In this document: positions 32,415-42,145 of the stretch, one piece after another
How positions within the stretch are numbered: the stretch's first letter is position 1
Layout of the letters: each line of letters begins with the position of its first letter
NCBI RefSeq assembly: GCF_002009175.1
Contig: NZ_CP018047.1
Coordinates: forward strand, 4,774,001 to 4,838,000
Source of the DNA: Streptomyces niveus
GTDB taxonomy: Bacteria; Actinomycetota; Actinomycetes; Streptomycetales; Streptomycetaceae
DNA length: 64,000 nucleotides
Direction: 5' to 3'
Notes under the pieces: generated by a model
What the model was told of the DNA's origin: nothing
Database searches by the model: none
Seen by the model: the letters and a program-made list of their open reading frames with translations, nothing else
Translations under genes and position numbers: made by a program

Positions 32415-33317
32415 ATGAGCCCGAAGAGCGCCAACAGCACGAAAGGCGCCACACGCGCCGAGGAAGCGCCGCCGGCCCCGCAACCGCTGCGGGTACCGGT
32501 CGCCGATTCGCACACCCACCTGGACATGCAGAGCGGCACCGTCGAGGACGCGCTCGCCAAGGCGGCCTCCGTAGGAGTGCCGGTCGTCGTCCAGGTGGGT
32601 TGCGACGTGAAGGGGTCCCGCTGGGCGGCCGACACCGCCGCGGCGCACGAGTCCGTGCACGCGGCGGTTGCGCTGCATCCCAACGAGGCGCCGCGCATCG
32701 TGCACGGAGACCCCGACGGCTGGTCGCGCCAGGGCGTGCGCGAGGCGGGCGGGGACGCGGCCCTGGACGACGCGCTCGCCGAGATCGACCGGCTGGCCGC
32801 GCTTCCCCAGGTGAAGGCCGTCGGCGAGACGGGGCTCGACTTCTTCCGTACGGGGCCGGACGGCATGGCCGCGCAGGAACGCTCGTTCCGCGCGCACATC
32901 GAGATCGCCAAACGCCACGGAAAAGCACTCGTGATCCACGATCGCGAGGCGCACGCCGACGTGTTGCGCGTCCTGGCCGACGAAGGCGCGCCGGAACGGA
33001 CCGTTTTCCACTGCTATTCGGGCGACGCGGAAATGGCCGAAATCTGTGCCGCCGCAGGCTACTTCATGTCCTTCGCGGGAAATGTGACGTTCAAGAACGC
33101 GCGTCCGCTGCGCGAGGCGTTGGCCGTCGCGCCGTCCGAACTCGTTCTGGTCGAGACGGACGCGCCTTTTCTGACGCCCGTTCCGTACCGTGGACGACCC
33201 AATGCGCCGTATTTGATTCCGGTCACGGTGCGCGCGATGGCGGAGGTGCGCGGGATCGGCGAGGACGAGATGGCGGCGGCGATTTCGGCCAACACGGCGT
33301 GCGCTTTCGGTTACTGA
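32415..33317 (+). CDS. TatD-family metal-dependent DNase
   Basis: The 300-residue protein is a TatD-type amidohydrolase-fold nuclease. The metal ligands are in DSHTHLDMQ (His33, His35), GETGLDFFR, IHDREAHADVL (His), FHCYSG and VETDAPFLTP. TatD proteins have 3'-5' exonuclease activity and take part in DNA repair or RNA turnover. A disordered extension of about 25 residues precedes the fold. The start is probably leaderless (TACGAT seven bases before ATG 32415). Confidence 0.93.
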   Translation: MSPKSANSTKGATRAEEAPPAPQPLRVPVADSHTHLDMQSGTVEDALAKAASVGVPVVVQVGCDVKGSRWAADTAAAHESVHAAVALHPNEAPRIVHGDPDGWSRQGVREAGGDAALDDALAEIDRLAALPQVKAVGETGLDFFRTGPDGMAAQERSFRAHIEIAKRHGKALVIHDREAHADVLRVLADEGAPERTVFHCYSGDAEMAEICAAAGYFMSFAGNVTFKNARPLREALAVAPSELVLVETDAPFLTPVPYRGRPNAPYLIPVTVRAMAEVRGIGEDEMAAAISANTACAFGY

Positions 33318-33490
33318 CACGGCCGGTCCCGTTCGGTCCCGCCCGGCTCGGCCCGGCTCGGCCCGGCGGGTTCGACGCCCGCTCGAACAGCGACCCTGTG
33401 TAGTCGCGCTGCTTTGGAGAGTGACCGTCGCTCCGCTAGTGTCCGCCGGGCATCGGGGGCCCGGACCGGACTTGTGGAGCGTCGAGCGTC

Positions 33491-34849
33491 GTGAGCAATG
33501 CGCAGGGCAGTCACCGTGCCGGACGGTACGAGTACGAGCAGGGGTACGGGCACACGTACGAGTACGGGCACACGTACGGGACCGAGTACGCGGGAGGCGT
33601 CGACGTCGTCGCCTGGCCGCACCCCGAACCGGCGCCCACCGTGCCGTACTTCGACCCCACCGACGCCTTTCTCCCGCACCAGCCCCAGCCACCAGCAGCG
33701 GACCCCATGCCGGACCCCGTCCCGGCGCTCGCCCCGGACCCGGTGCCCGGCGCCGTCCGCGCCTCCCGCCGCCGTATCGTCCCGCAGGCCCTCGTCGTCG
33801 CCTTCCTGGCCGGCGGCACCTCCGCCTTCGTCGCCAGCGACAAGGAGGTCGAACTCAGCGTCGACGGCACCCCGCGCACGCTCCACACCTTCGCCGACGA
33901 CGTGGACGAACTCCTCGCCGACCAGGGGGTGAAGATCGGCGCGCACGACCTCGTCGCCCCCGGCCGCGGGGCCGAACTCACCAACGGTGACGCGGTGATT
34001 GTCCGCCACGGCCGCCCCGTCATGCTCACCCTCGACGGCCGGCGCCGCCAGATCTGGACGACCGCCGACACCGTCGAGGGCGCGCTGCGTCAGCTCGGCG
34101 TACGCGCGGAGGGCGCGTTCCTCTCCGTCTCGCGCTCCTCCGCGATCCCCCGCAGCGGTCTGGCCCTGGACGTCCTGACGGAGCGCACCGTGACGTTCAT
34201 GGCCGACGGGCGCGAGCACACCATCCGTACGAACGCCGCGACCGTACGTGACGCCCTGGCCGGCGCCGGGCTCACCCTGCACGGCGAGGACACCACCTCG
34301 GTGCACCCCGACAGCTTCCCGCGCGACGGCCAGACGATCACCGTGATGCGCGTCACCGCCGACGAGATGGTGCGCGAGGAGGCCGTCCCGTACGACGTCG
34401 AACGCACCCCGGACCCCTCGCTCTTCACCGGCACCGAGGTCGTCACGCACCGGGGCGAGGTGGGGACGCGCCGCCTCACGTACGCCGTGCGTGCCGTCAA
34501 CGGCGTCAGACAGAAGCCCCGCAAGATCGCCGAGAAGATCGTCCGCGCACCCGTCACCGAGCGCGTCAGGGTCGGTACGAAGCAGCGCCCGTCCTCCGTC
34601 GCGGGCGCCGACGGCCTCGACTGGGGCGCCCTCGCCGCCTGCGAGTCGGGCGGCCGGCCGGACGCGGTCGACCCCTCGGGGACGTACGGCGGGCTCTACC
34701 AGTTCGACTCCGGCACCTGGCGGTCCCTCGGCGGCAGCGGACGCCCGCAGGACGCGTCGGCGAGCGAGCAGACGTTCCGGGCGAAGAAGCTCTATGTCCA
34801 AAGGGGGGCGAGTCCGTGGCCGCACTGCGGCCGTAGGCTGCACGGGTGA
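33491..34849 (+). CDS. rpfB: Resuscitation-promoting factor with DUF348 and G5 domains (RpfB type)
   Basis: The 452-residue protein has a cytoplasmic Tyr/Gly-rich start (a repeat of [11 protein letters not shown]), a membrane anchor (about 97-115) and three DUF348 ubiquitin-like domains (from about 118, 178 and 234). A G5 domain (about 295-365) and a C-terminal Rpf transglycosylase domain (about 372-452) follow. The catalytic glutamate is in [13 protein letters not shown]. Rpf cleaves peptidoglycan and promotes spore germination. TAGTGT near 33438 is a candidate -10 for the GTG start. The stop overlaps rsmA by four bases. Confidence 0.93.
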   Translation: MSNAQGSHRAGRYEYEQGYGHTYEYGHTYGTEYAGGVDVVAWPHPEPAPTVPYFDPTDAFLPHQPQPPAADPMPDPVPALAPDPVPGAVRASRRRIVPQALVVAFLAGGTSAFVASDKEVELSVDGTPRTLHTFADDVDELLADQGVKIGAHDLVAPGRGAELTNGDAVIVRHGRPVMLTLDGRRRQIWTTADTVEGALRQLGVRAEGAFLSVSRSSAIPRSGLALDVLTERTVTFMADGREHTIRTNAATVRDALAGAGLTLHGEDTTSVHPDSFPRDGQTITVMRVTADEMVREEAVPYDVERTPDPSLFTGTEVVTHRGEVGTRRLTYAVRAVNGVRQKPRKIAEKIVRAPVTERVRVGTKQRPSSVAGADGLDWGALAACESGGRPDAVDPSGTYGGLYQFDSGTWRSLGGSGRPQDASASEQTFRAKKLYVQRGASPWPHCGRRLHG

Positions 34850-35754
34850 GCACCACAGAGCCCCCCGACGCCTCGGGCGTCCCTGACGTCCCCGATGTCT
34901 CCGACGCCCTCCTCGGTCCCGCGGACATCCGCGAGCTGGCCGCCGCCCTGGGCGTACGCCCCACGAAGCAGCGCGGCCAGAACTTCGTCATCGACGCCAA
35001 CACCGTCCGCCGGATCGTCCGCACCGCGGGCGTACGGCCCGACGACGTGGTCGTGGAGGTCGGCCCCGGGCTCGGCTCGCTGACCCTGGCGCTGCTGGAG
35101 GCGGCCGAGCATGTGACGGCCGTCGAGATCGACGACGTCCTCGCCGCCGCGCTGCCGCGCACGATCGAGGCCCGGATGCCGGCCCGCGCCGGTCACTTCT
35201 CGCTGGTGCACTCGGACGCGATGCAGGTGCGCGAGCTGCCGGGGCCGGCACCCACGGCGCTGGTGGCGAACCTTCCGTACAACGTCGCCGTGCCCGTCCT
35301 GCTCCATATGCTGGAGCACTTCCCGACGATCGAGCGCACCCTGATCATGGTCCAGGCGGAGGTCGCGGACCGGCTCGCGGCGGCGCCGGGCAACAAGGTG
35401 TACGGCGTGCCGTCGGTGAAGGCCAACTGGTACGCGCGGGTCAAGCGCGCCGGTGCCATCGGCCGTAACGTGTTCTGGCCCGCGCCGAACGTCGACTCGG
35501 GCCTCGTCTCGCTCGTCCGGCGCGCCGAACCGCTCACGACCACCGCGTCGCGGACCGAGGTCTTCGCGGTCGTGGACGCGGCCTTCGCGCAGCGCCGCAA
35601 GACGCTGCGCGCGGCGCTCGCGGGCTGGGCCGGGTCGGCGCCGGCGGCGGAGGCGGCGCTGGTCGCGGCGGGGATCTCGCCGCAGGCGCGGGGGGAGTCG
35701 CTGACGGTGGAGGAGTTCGCACGGATCGCGGAGTCGAAGGGGGCGGGGGCGTGA
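34846..35754 (+). CDS. rsmA: 16S rRNA adenine N6,N6-dimethyltransferase
   Basis: The 302-residue protein is RsmA (KsgA), which dimethylates A1518 and A1519 of 16S rRNA with SAM. It has [18 protein letters not shown], the SAM motif [27 protein letters not shown], and the catalytic [13 protein letters not shown]. The C-terminal small domain ends [12 protein letters not shown] 34846 overlaps the rpfB stop, and its own stop overlaps the first possible ispE start (GTGA). This rpfB-rsmA-ispE order is the normal one in Streptomyces. Confidence 0.96.
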   Translation: MSTTEPPDASGVPDVPDVSDALLGPADIRELAAALGVRPTKQRGQNFVIDANTVRRIVRTAGVRPDDVVVEVGPGLGSLTLALLEAAEHVTAVEIDDVLAAALPRTIEARMPARAGHFSLVHSDAMQVRELPGPAPTALVANLPYNVAVPVLLHMLEHFPTIERTLIMVQAEVADRLAAAPGNKVYGVPSVKANWYARVKRAGAIGRNVFWPAPNVDSGLVSLVRRAEPLTTTASRTEVFAVVDAAFAQRRKTLRAALAGWAGSAPAAEAALVAAGISPQARGESLTVEEFARIAESKGAGA

Positions 35755-35828
35755 GCGGCACCGAAGTGAAGGGGGCGGGCGTGAGCGGGACGGACGTGAG
35801 GGGGACGGGCGTGAGCGGTGGAGAGGCA
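35741..35828. repeat. Triplicated ribosome-site/start-codon cassette before ispE
   Basis: A 30-bp imperfect unit (gggggcgggcGTGAGCGG and neighbouring bases) is present three times with GTG at 35751, 35781 and 35811. Each copy carries its own purine-rich ribosome site and an in-frame start, so any of the three could initiate IspE. Confidence 0.85.
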
Positions 35829-36746
35829 GCTGCCGGGGTACGTGCCGAGGGGGCGGTGACCGTACGCGTACCGGCCAAGGTCAACGTCCAGCTGGCGGTG
35901 GGCGCCGCGCGCCCCGACGGCTTCCACGACCTCGCCAACGTCTTCCTGGCGGTCGGTCTCCACGACGAGATCACCGTGACCCCGGCCGATGAACTGCGCG
36001 TCACCTGCGCCGGCCCGGACGCGCACCAGGTCCCGCTGGACGCGACGAACCTCGCCGCGCGGGCGGCGATAGCGCTCGCGGAGCGCCACGGGATCGAGCC
36101 GCGCGTCCATATCCACATCGACAAGGACATCCCCGTCGCGGGCGGCATGGCCGGCGGTAGCGCGGACGGCGCGGGAGCACTGCTCGCCTGCGACGCGCTC
36201 TGGTCACTGGGCTCGACCGAGGCCGAACTGCTCGCCATCTGCGCCGAGTTGGGCAGCGATGTGCCGTTCAGCCTGCTGGGCGGCGCAGCGCTCGGCGTCG
36301 GGCGCGGTGAGCGGCTGACGCCCCTGGACGTCGGAGGCACGTTCCACTGGGTGTTCGCGGTCGCCGACGGGGGACTGTCGACCCCGGCGGTGTACGCAGA
36401 GTTCGACCGCCTCACCGCGGCTGCCGATGTCCCGCCCCCCGCCGCCGACCCCGCGCTGCTCGCGGCCCTGAGCGCGGGCGACGCGACGGCCCTGGCGGCC
36501 ACCCTGACCAACGACCTCCAGCCCGCCGCCCTCTCCCTGCGCCCGTCCCTCGCGACGACGCTCGCCACGGGCACGGCGGCGGGGGCGCTGGCGGCCCTGG
36601 TCTCGGGCTCGGGTCCGACGACCGCGTTCCTGACGAAGGACGAGGAGTCGGCGGCGGCGGTGGCCGAGGCCCTGCTGGCATCGGGCAACTGCCGTACGGC
36701 GCGGGTCACTTCGGCGCCCGCCGCCGGAGCGCGGGTGATCTCCTGA
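35751..36746 (+). CDS. ispE: 4-diphosphocytidyl-2-C-methyl-D-erythritol kinase
   Basis: IspE phosphorylates CDP-methylerythritol in the MEP pathway of isoprenoid synthesis. The GHMP kinase motifs are [14 protein letters not shown] at the start of the fold, [20 protein letters not shown] and [13 protein letters not shown]. The annotated 331 residues include a repetitive extension, because three in-frame GTG AGC GG starts, each with a G-rich ribosome site, stand exactly 30 bases apart (35751, 35781, 35811). The start at 35811 gives the usual family length (311). The stop overlaps the next ATG by one base. Confidence 0.93.
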   Translation: MSGTEVKGAGVSGTDVRGTGVSGGEAAAGVRAEGAVTVRVPAKVNVQLAVGAARPDGFHDLANVFLAVGLHDEITVTPADELRVTCAGPDAHQVPLDATNLAARAAIALAERHGIEPRVHIHIDKDIPVAGGMAGGSADGAGALLACDALWSLGSTEAELLAICAELGSDVPFSLLGGAALGVGRGERLTPLDVGGTFHWVFAVADGGLSTPAVYAEFDRLTAAADVPPPAADPALLAALSAGDATALAATLTNDLQPAALSLRPSLATTLATGTAAGALAALVSGSGPTTAFLTKDEESAAAVAEALLASGNCRTARVTSAPAAGARVIS

Positions 36747-37552
36747 TGGCCGGTTCGAAGTCCGAGGCCGCGGCCGCCATTGCCACAGAGCCGCTGATCG
36801 CGCTGCTCCGCGAGATCGCGGCCGACTCCGGCGGCCTCGTACAGCTCCGCCCCGGCCTCTCCGACGCCCGGATGGACGCGTGGGCGGCGCCGGTACCGGA
36901 AGAGATCCGCGTACTGCTTCGCGCCGTGGGCGGCCTCCGGATCGCCTTCGGCCGCCGCAAGGACGACGGCACCTTCCTCTTCTCGGAGATCGACTTCGAC
37001 GTATCGCTCAACGAGGGCACCCACCCCATGGGCGGGGACGGCAGCTGGTACGTCTCGGTGGCCGGCGGCCCCGGCACCCACCGCTTCGTCCATCTCGACT
37101 CGGGCGGCGGCTTCACCTACGTGGACGTCGACCGTGAAACCGGCGCCTGGGGACCGGTGTTCATCTTCTGGGACGACAACGACACGACACGGCTGGACAG
37201 TTCACTGCACGCCTGGCTGCACCGTACGGCCCACTGCCTGCGCGACGCCCTCCGGGACGCCGGCCAAGACGCGTACGCGTTCGACTCCGCCTTCACGGAG
37301 ACCTGGAAGGAGCCCCACCGGACCGCGCCCCAGATCCCCACGATCCCCGCCCCCGAGGCCCGGACAAGCCCGGACCCGGCAATCCGCTCCGCGGCCGCCA
37401 CGCTCCCCGACGACGGTGCGCTGGCCGACCTCCGCGAGGTGGAAGGACCCGCGTCGGTGATCTTCGACTTCCCGGAACTCTGCCACTTCGCCCGGACGCA
37501 CACCGGCACGCTACTCACGGCGGCCCCGTCGAGCCCGGACGACGCCTACTGA
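36746..37552 (+). CDS. SUKH/SMI1-KNR4-like protein
   Basis: The 268-residue cytoplasmic protein looks like a member of the SUKH (SMI1/KNR4) superfamily. It has APVPEEIRVLLRAVGGLRIA (a typical PeEyrefLrvvGGl pattern), FSEIDFDVS, an aromatic strand GSWYVSVAGGPGTHRFVHLD, and VFIFWDDNDTTRLDSSLHAW. Many SUKH proteins are immunity proteins, but others are housekeeping. No toxin gene adjoins it, and its tight link to ispE (one-base overlap) argues for the latter. The last 60 residues are less conserved. The family call is by pattern, not by search. Confidence 0.65.
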   Translation: MAGSKSEAAAAIATEPLIALLREIAADSGGLVQLRPGLSDARMDAWAAPVPEEIRVLLRAVGGLRIAFGRRKDDGTFLFSEIDFDVSLNEGTHPMGGDGSWYVSVAGGPGTHRFVHLDSGGGFTYVDVDRETGAWGPVFIFWDDNDTTRLDSSLHAWLHRTAHCLRDALRDAGQDAYAFDSAFTETWKEPHRTAPQIPTIPAPEARTSPDPAIRSAAATLPDDGALADLREVEGPASVIFDFPELCHFARTHTGTLLTAAPSSPDDAY

Positions 37553-38103
37553 GCCGTCATTCCTTCCGGCCGGGGAGCCTCGCGGATGTGCTGGTGGCCG
37601 TCCAGGGGGAACGGTGGGCGGGCGGGGAGGGTTTGGTGGTAGGCGTAGCCGGACTTCTCCGCGACGCGGCACGAGGCGGTGTTGTCGATCTGGTGGAGCA
37701 GTTCGAGCCGTGAGAGGCCGTCGAGTGTGGCGAACGCCCAGTCGGTCAGGGCACCCACGGCGCGCGACGCGATTCCCCGGCCGCGTGCCTCGGCCGCCGT
37801 CCAGTACCCGACCTCGGCACAGTCGCTCGGCACCGCACCCCGCTTGATCGCGACGTTGCCGACGAGCAGGTCCCCCTCCAGTACGGCGAAGCTGAGCCGC
37901 TGCCCGGTGCGCCACCCGTCCGACTGGACCGCCAGCCAGCGTGCGCCGTCCACGACTCCGGTCACGTGCAGCCGGGTCCATTTGCGGAGGAGGGGGTCAC
38001 GGTAGATGTCGATCAGCGGCTGGATGTCGCTGTCGGCCCAGGGGCGCAGAACGAGGGCGGGGTGCCCGGCGGGGGTCGGATCGACGCGGAGTTCGACGGG
38101 CAA
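37546..38103 (-). CDS. GNAT-family acetyltransferase
   Basis: The 185-residue protein is a RimJ/RimL-type N-acetyltransferase (Acetyltransf_3). It has LVLRPWADSDIQPLIDIYRD at the start, EVGYWTAAEARGRGIASRAV as acetyl-CoA binding motif A, and RLELLHQIDNTASCRVAEKSGY as motif B. The target is unknown. The TTG at 38103 is chosen because AGAGGAG stands seven bases upstream; a GTG at 38145 is an alternative. It is convergent with the SUKH-like gene and overlaps its end by seven bases. Confidence 0.85.
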   Translation of the reverse strand: MPVELRVDPTPAGHPALVLRPWADSDIQPLIDIYRDPLLRKWTRLHVTGVVDGARWLAVQSDGWRTGQRLSFAVLEGDLLVGNVAIKRGAVPSDCAEVGYWTAAEARGRGIASRAVGALTDWAFATLDGLSRLELLHQIDNTASCRVAEKSGYAYHQTLPARPPFPLDGHQHIREAPRPEGMTAQ

Positions 38104-38168
38104 CGGGGGCTCCTCTTGGTTCTGCGTGGACTCGGCGGACGTCACGGCGGTTGGCGGGCGGGCGGTGC

Positions 38169-39158
38169 TCAATCGCCGGGCGGGCTCGACAGGTCCGCCC
38201 GCCCGCAGCATCCCCGCAGCCCCTCCACCACCTCACGGCCCGCCCCGCCGATCGCCGTGTCCAGGTCGGGGCGGCGGGTGGAGAGGGAGGTGGTGCGGGT
38301 GAAGACCGCGATCGCGTAGCGCGCGCCGTCGGGGTAGGTGACGACGCCGATCTCGTTGCGTACGCCCGGCAGCGTGCCGCTCTTCGCCGCGACCGTGGTG
38401 AAGCGGTCGAACGCCGCGCCCAGCCGTGCGCCGTTCACCTGGAGCGACATGAGTTCGCGTACGCCCGCGCAGGCCGCCGCAGCCCCCGCCCGGTCGTTCC
38501 ACACCAGGCTCAGCAGCCGCGTCATCTCGCGCGGCGTCGCGCTCGTCGTACGCGCCGGGTCCAGGGCGCGCAGGCGGTGGACCTCCTCGGCGGGCAGCGC
38601 GGCGAACGCCGACGCGAACGCGTCCGCGTCGGCCGCCCCCAGATCCTCCAGCATGCTCTCCAGGACCTCGCGCGGCGCACCCGTCACCTGGGCGCGTTCC
38701 AGGCCGAGTTGACGGGCCAGGGCCTGCACCGTGTCGCGGCCGACGCGCCGGAAGAGGATGTCGGCGGCGGTGTTGTCGCTCACGGACATCGTCATGAGGG
38801 CGAGATCGCGCAGGCTCAGCTCCACGTCGTCGTGGAAGCCGGCCGTTCCCGTACCGCCGAGCCGGTCGGCGGCGCGTACGACGGCCCGTTCGGCCGGATC
38901 GAGCTGCCCGGCGGCGGCCTGCCGGAAGAACTCCAGCACCAGCAGCACCTTCACCACGGAGGCCAGGACCACGGGCTCGTCCTCCGCGTGGCCGGCGGCG
39001 CGCCCGCAGTCGACGCAGCGGGCGTGCAACCACAGGCGGGCGCCGAGGAGTTCGAAGCGGTGGGGGAGGTCGGGAGGGTACGGGATTTCGCCGCCGGGGA
39101 CGAGGAGTTCGGGAGGGTCGGGGAGTTCGCCGGTGGGTGTGATGTCCGTTCCGTTCAT
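38169..39158 (-). CDS. Class A beta-lactamase-fold serine hydrolase
   Basis: The 329-residue protein has the class A motifs SxxK (Ser67-VV-Lys70), SDN (127-129) and KSG (259-261). It has no signal peptide and no ExxLN motif at the omega-loop position (the region reads ALDPARTTSATPREM), so deacylation of beta-lactams is doubtful. A DD-peptidase-like or esterase role is as likely. It starts at an ATG overlapping the LysR gene stop (ATGA), so both are one operon. The C-terminal codons (SSPPGD) and the stop lie in a half copy of the interspersed inverted repeat. Confidence 0.82.
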   Translation of the reverse strand: MNGTDITPTGELPDPPELLVPGGEIPYPPDLPHRFELLGARLWLHARCVDCGRAAGHAEDEPVVLASVVKVLLVLEFFRQAAAGQLDPAERAVVRAADRLGGTGTAGFHDDVELSLRDLALMTMSVSDNTAADILFRRVGRDTVQALARQLGLERAQVTGAPREVLESMLEDLGAADADAFASAFAALPAEEVHRLRALDPARTTSATPREMTRLLSLVWNDRAGAAAACAGVRELMSLQVNGARLGAAFDRFTTVAAKSGTLPGVRNEIGVVTYPDGARYAIAVFTRTTSLSTRRPDLDTAIGGAGREVVEGLRGCCGRADLSSPPGD

Positions 39159-40135
39159 GAGCGCTCGTACACCGCGTTCCAGGGGCGGGGAGCGGGCTCG
39201 GCAACCGGTCCGGAAGCGGCCAGGGCACCGCCCTCGTGACCGCGCAGAATCCCTGTCGCCGCCCGCACCAGCGGCGCCACCGCCGGGTGCGGCGCCCGCG
39301 CCGGCCACGCGAAGACCAGCCGCCACAGCGGCGCGCGGGGTGCCAACGGGCGCCAGACCACCCGTGGTTCCTTCCGCGCGATCGCCGGGTGGCTGAAGGC
39401 GACCCCGTGCCCGGCGATGACCAGGCCGAGCATCACCTCGGGGCTGCGCGCCGTCGAAACCCGCACCGGGTGGAAACCCTCGTCACGGCAGGCCGCGAGC
39501 GTCGCGTCGTACAGCGCGGGCGCCGCCTCGCGCGGATACGTGACCAGCGCCCGGCCCGCCAGCTCGGCGAGTGTGATGTCGCCACCGGAGGCCGCCTCTC
39601 CCGCGAGTGGCGGGACGCGCGGCAGCACGACCCCCAGCGGAGGCTCGATCACCGGGCCGCTCTCCAGACCGGCGGCGGGATCGAGCGGATGGTGGACGAG
39701 CCCGGCGTCCAGACCGTGCCCGGCCAGCAGTTGCAGCTGCTCGGCGGTGGTGAACTCGCTCAGTTCCAGTTGGACTTCGGGTGCCAGCGCGGCGAACTCG
39801 GTGAGTACGGCCCCGAGTACGCTGCCCGGCAGCTCCGGCGGCACCCCCACCCGCAGCGTGCCGTACTCGCCGCGCCCCGCCCTGGCCACCAGCTCCCGCA
39901 TCCGCGTCACCCCGGCGAGCAGTTCACGGGCCTCGTCGAGGAGTACGGCGCCGGCCGGCGTGAGCCGCACCTGGCGGCGCGAGCGGTCGAACAGTTCCAC
40001 GCCCAACTCCCGCTCCAGCTCCCGGATGCGCTGGCTCAGCGGCGGCTGCGCCATGCCGAGGCGTTCGGCCGCCCGGCCGAAGTGCAGTTCCTCGCCCACC
40101 ACGGTGAAGTGACGCAGCTGTCGCAACAGGTCCAC
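39155..40135 (-). CDS. LysR-family transcriptional regulator
   Basis: The 326-residue protein has a LysR winged helix (1-60: LLRQLRHFTVVGEELHFGRA, then MAQPPLSQRIRELERELG) and a periplasmic-binding-type effector domain (about 88-300). The GTG at 40135 gives the standard LysR start. It may regulate the coupled serine hydrolase, as AmpR regulates AmpC, but an effector cannot be read from the sequence. It is divergent from the MBL-fold gene at 40284, and the 148-base gap would hold its binding site. Confidence 0.92.
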   Translation of the reverse strand: MDLLRQLRHFTVVGEELHFGRAAERLGMAQPPLSQRIRELERELGVELFDRSRRQVRLTPAGAVLLDEARELLAGVTRMRELVARAGRGEYGTLRVGVPPELPGSVLGAVLTEFAALAPEVQLELSEFTTAEQLQLLAGHGLDAGLVHHPLDPAAGLESGPVIEPPLGVVLPRVPPLAGEAASGGDITLAELAGRALVTYPREAAPALYDATLAACRDEGFHPVRVSTARSPEVMLGLVIAGHGVAFSHPAIARKEPRVVWRPLAPRAPLWRLVFAWPARAPHPAVAPLVRAATGILRGHEGGALAASGPVAEPAPRPWNAVYERS

Positions 40136-40283
40136 GCTGCGACGATATCGGCCTCGATATGAGTCGCGGGAGGTCAGGGTCTTGGACCGGGCCGCCGTGC
40201 GCGTGCTGTGATCCCGTCCTGTTCGCCACACCGGCCGCTCCCTCCGGGGGAGCCGGCCGTACGACGAAGGGCACTGACGCGCG

Positions 40284-41288
40284 ATGAACAAGGACAAGAC
40301 CGAGAGCAAGCGATCGAACTTCATGACCAGGCGGGGGTTGCTGGGCGCCTCGGCGGCGGTCGGCGCCGGCGTGGCCGCGACCGCCGCGACCGCCGTGGGC
40401 ACCGCGAGCGCCGGCCCGTCCGCACGCCCCTCCGCCGACCGGTCCGCGCCGCCCGGCGGTCTGCGCCTGCGCTGGCTCGGGAACAACGGCTGGGAGATCC
40501 GTATCGGCGCCGGTGACTCGGCCGCCACCGTACTGATCGACCCCTGGCTCACCCGCTTCTGGACCGGCACCTACTCCGAGGCTGGCGCGGCCCCGGAGAC
40601 ACCGATCGAGGTCGACACCGCGGTGATCGACGGTTACGGGCTGCGCGCCGACCAGATCCTGGTCACGCACGGCCACTACGACCACATGACCGACGTCCCG
40701 CACCTCGCGAAGACCACCGGCGCCACGGTCTTCGGCACCGAGAGCCATGTGAACACCATGCGGGCGATGGGCGCCCCGGAGCGGCAGTTGTCGGTCGTGG
40801 CGGGCGGCGAGCGGCTTCAGTACAAGGGTTACTCCGTGCAGGTCGTACGGTCGCTGCACTCCATGGGCGGCGAGCACCCCCGCGTCGCGTTCGCCGGCAC
40901 CCGGCCGGGGCAGGTGCCGAAGGCCCCGGAGACGATCTCGGACCTGGTCGAGGGCGGGAGCCTGTCGTATCTGATCAGCGTCAACGGCTTCGACATCGTC
41001 AACTTCGGGTCGTCCAACTTCAGCGAGCACGACCTTGAAGGGATACGCGCGGATCTCGTCATGATCCAGCCGGGCGGGGCCAACGTGCCCGGCTACGTAC
41101 CGCGGCTGCTCGAACTGCTGGGACACCCCGCCTATGTCGTACCGACGCACTGGGACGACTTCGACGAGCCGCTGGACAGGCCCGCGGTGGACTGGGGCGG
41201 GCTCGACGCGCTGCGCGACGCGGTACGGAAGGCGAGCCCGAAGAGCCGGTTCGTGAAGCTGGACCATCTGGAGACGCTGAGTCTGTGA
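40284..41288 (+). CDS. Tat-exported metallo-beta-lactamase-fold hydrolase
   Basis: The 334-residue protein starts with a twin-arginine signal (FMTRRGLLGASAAVG, residues 13-27) followed by an Ala-rich hydrophobic stretch, so it is exported folded. The MBL metal motif HGHYDH is at 128-133, and later ligand regions include RSLHSMGGEH and VVPTHWDDFDEP. It is related to UlaG/RomA-like hydrolases (L-ascorbate lactonase or NAPE-PLD types). The substrate is unknown. It is divergent from the LysR gene. Confidence 0.88.
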   Translation: MNKDKTESKRSNFMTRRGLLGASAAVGAGVAATAATAVGTASAGPSARPSADRSAPPGGLRLRWLGNNGWEIRIGAGDSAATVLIDPWLTRFWTGTYSEAGAAPETPIEVDTAVIDGYGLRADQILVTHGHYDHMTDVPHLAKTTGATVFGTESHVNTMRAMGAPERQLSVVAGGERLQYKGYSVQVVRSLHSMGGEHPRVAFAGTRPGQVPKAPETISDLVEGGSLSYLISVNGFDIVNFGSSNFSEHDLEGIRADLVMIQPGGANVPGYVPRLLELLGHPAYVVPTHWDDFDEPLDRPAVDWGGLDALRDAVRKASPKSRFVKLDHLETLSL

Positions 41289-41358
41289 CGGGAGCGCCCA
41301 TATCCGGGCGGCCGCGTCCCGGCGGCCGGTTGTCAGTCCCGCCCGCTAGATTCCGGGC

Positions 41359-42060
41359 ATGACTCGATTCGTACTGGTGGCAGGCGCGTGGCTCGGCTCG
41401 TGGGCGTGGGACGAGGTGGTGCCCGAGCTGCGCGCCGCCGGGCACGAGGCGTACGCGCTGACGCTGTCCGGCCTGGCGGAGCGGCGGGACGAGAAGCGGG
41501 GCGGGCCCATCGGGCTGGAGAGCCACGTCCGGGACATCGTGGACACGATCGAGCGCCAGGACCTGCGCGACGTCGTCCTGGTCGGCCACAGCTACTCGGG
41601 CATCCCGGTCGGCCAGGCCGCCGAGCGCATCGGTGACCGGCTGTCCCGCGTGGTGTTCGTGGACTCGAACGTGCCGGTGGACGGCGAGTCGTTCGTCTCC
41701 GGCTGGCCCGACGGCCGGGCGGCGGTGGAGGCGTCGATCGCCGCGAGCGGTGGCTTCTGGCCGCCCCTCACGGCGGCCGACTTCGCGGGCCAGGGTCTGA
41801 CGGACGCACAGATCACCCGCCTCGTCTCCGGCTCCACACCGCACCCGGGCGCGACCCTGACGGACCGGGCGAGGCTGGAGCGATCCCTGGCCGAACTTCC
41901 GGCGACGTACATCAAATGCCTGCTCGACTGGCCCGAGCCGAGCCCCGAAGTCACCGAACTGCTGAAGAGCGAGAACTGGCGCCTGGTGGAGATGAACACG
42001 GGCCACTGGCCGATGTTCTCGCAGCCGCACGAACTGTCCCGGATCCTGCTCGGCCTCTGA
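41359..42060 (+). CDS. Alpha/beta hydrolase
   Basis: The 233-residue protein is a small alpha/beta hydrolase of the MenH/salicylate-esterase-like group. The nucleophile elbow is GHSYSG (Ser78), the oxyanion region is LVAGAWLGSWAWDEV, and the catalytic His is in MNTGHWPMFSQPHEL near the end. Substrate unknown. The ATG has TAGATT six bases upstream, so it is probably leaderless. It is monocistronic. Confidence 0.88.
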   Translation: MTRFVLVAGAWLGSWAWDEVVPELRAAGHEAYALTLSGLAERRDEKRGGPIGLESHVRDIVDTIERQDLRDVVLVGHSYSGIPVGQAAERIGDRLSRVVFVDSNVPVDGESFVSGWPDGRAAVEASIAASGGFWPPLTAADFAGQGLTDAQITRLVSGSTPHPGATLTDRARLERSLAELPATYIKCLLDWPEPSPEVTELLKSENWRLVEMNTGHWPMFSQPHELSRILLGL

Positions 42061-42145
42061 CACCGGCCCCCTTCGCACCGCCTGGGTGTCAGTCCGCTGA
42101 AGTACTCTTCCCGCCACCGCACACCGACTCGGAGGACCAAGAGAG

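Noticed and set aside
33330..33366. Direct repeats cggctcggcc before rpfB as an operator
   Set aside because: Simple GC-rich direct repeats with no symmetry; nothing ties them to a regulator.
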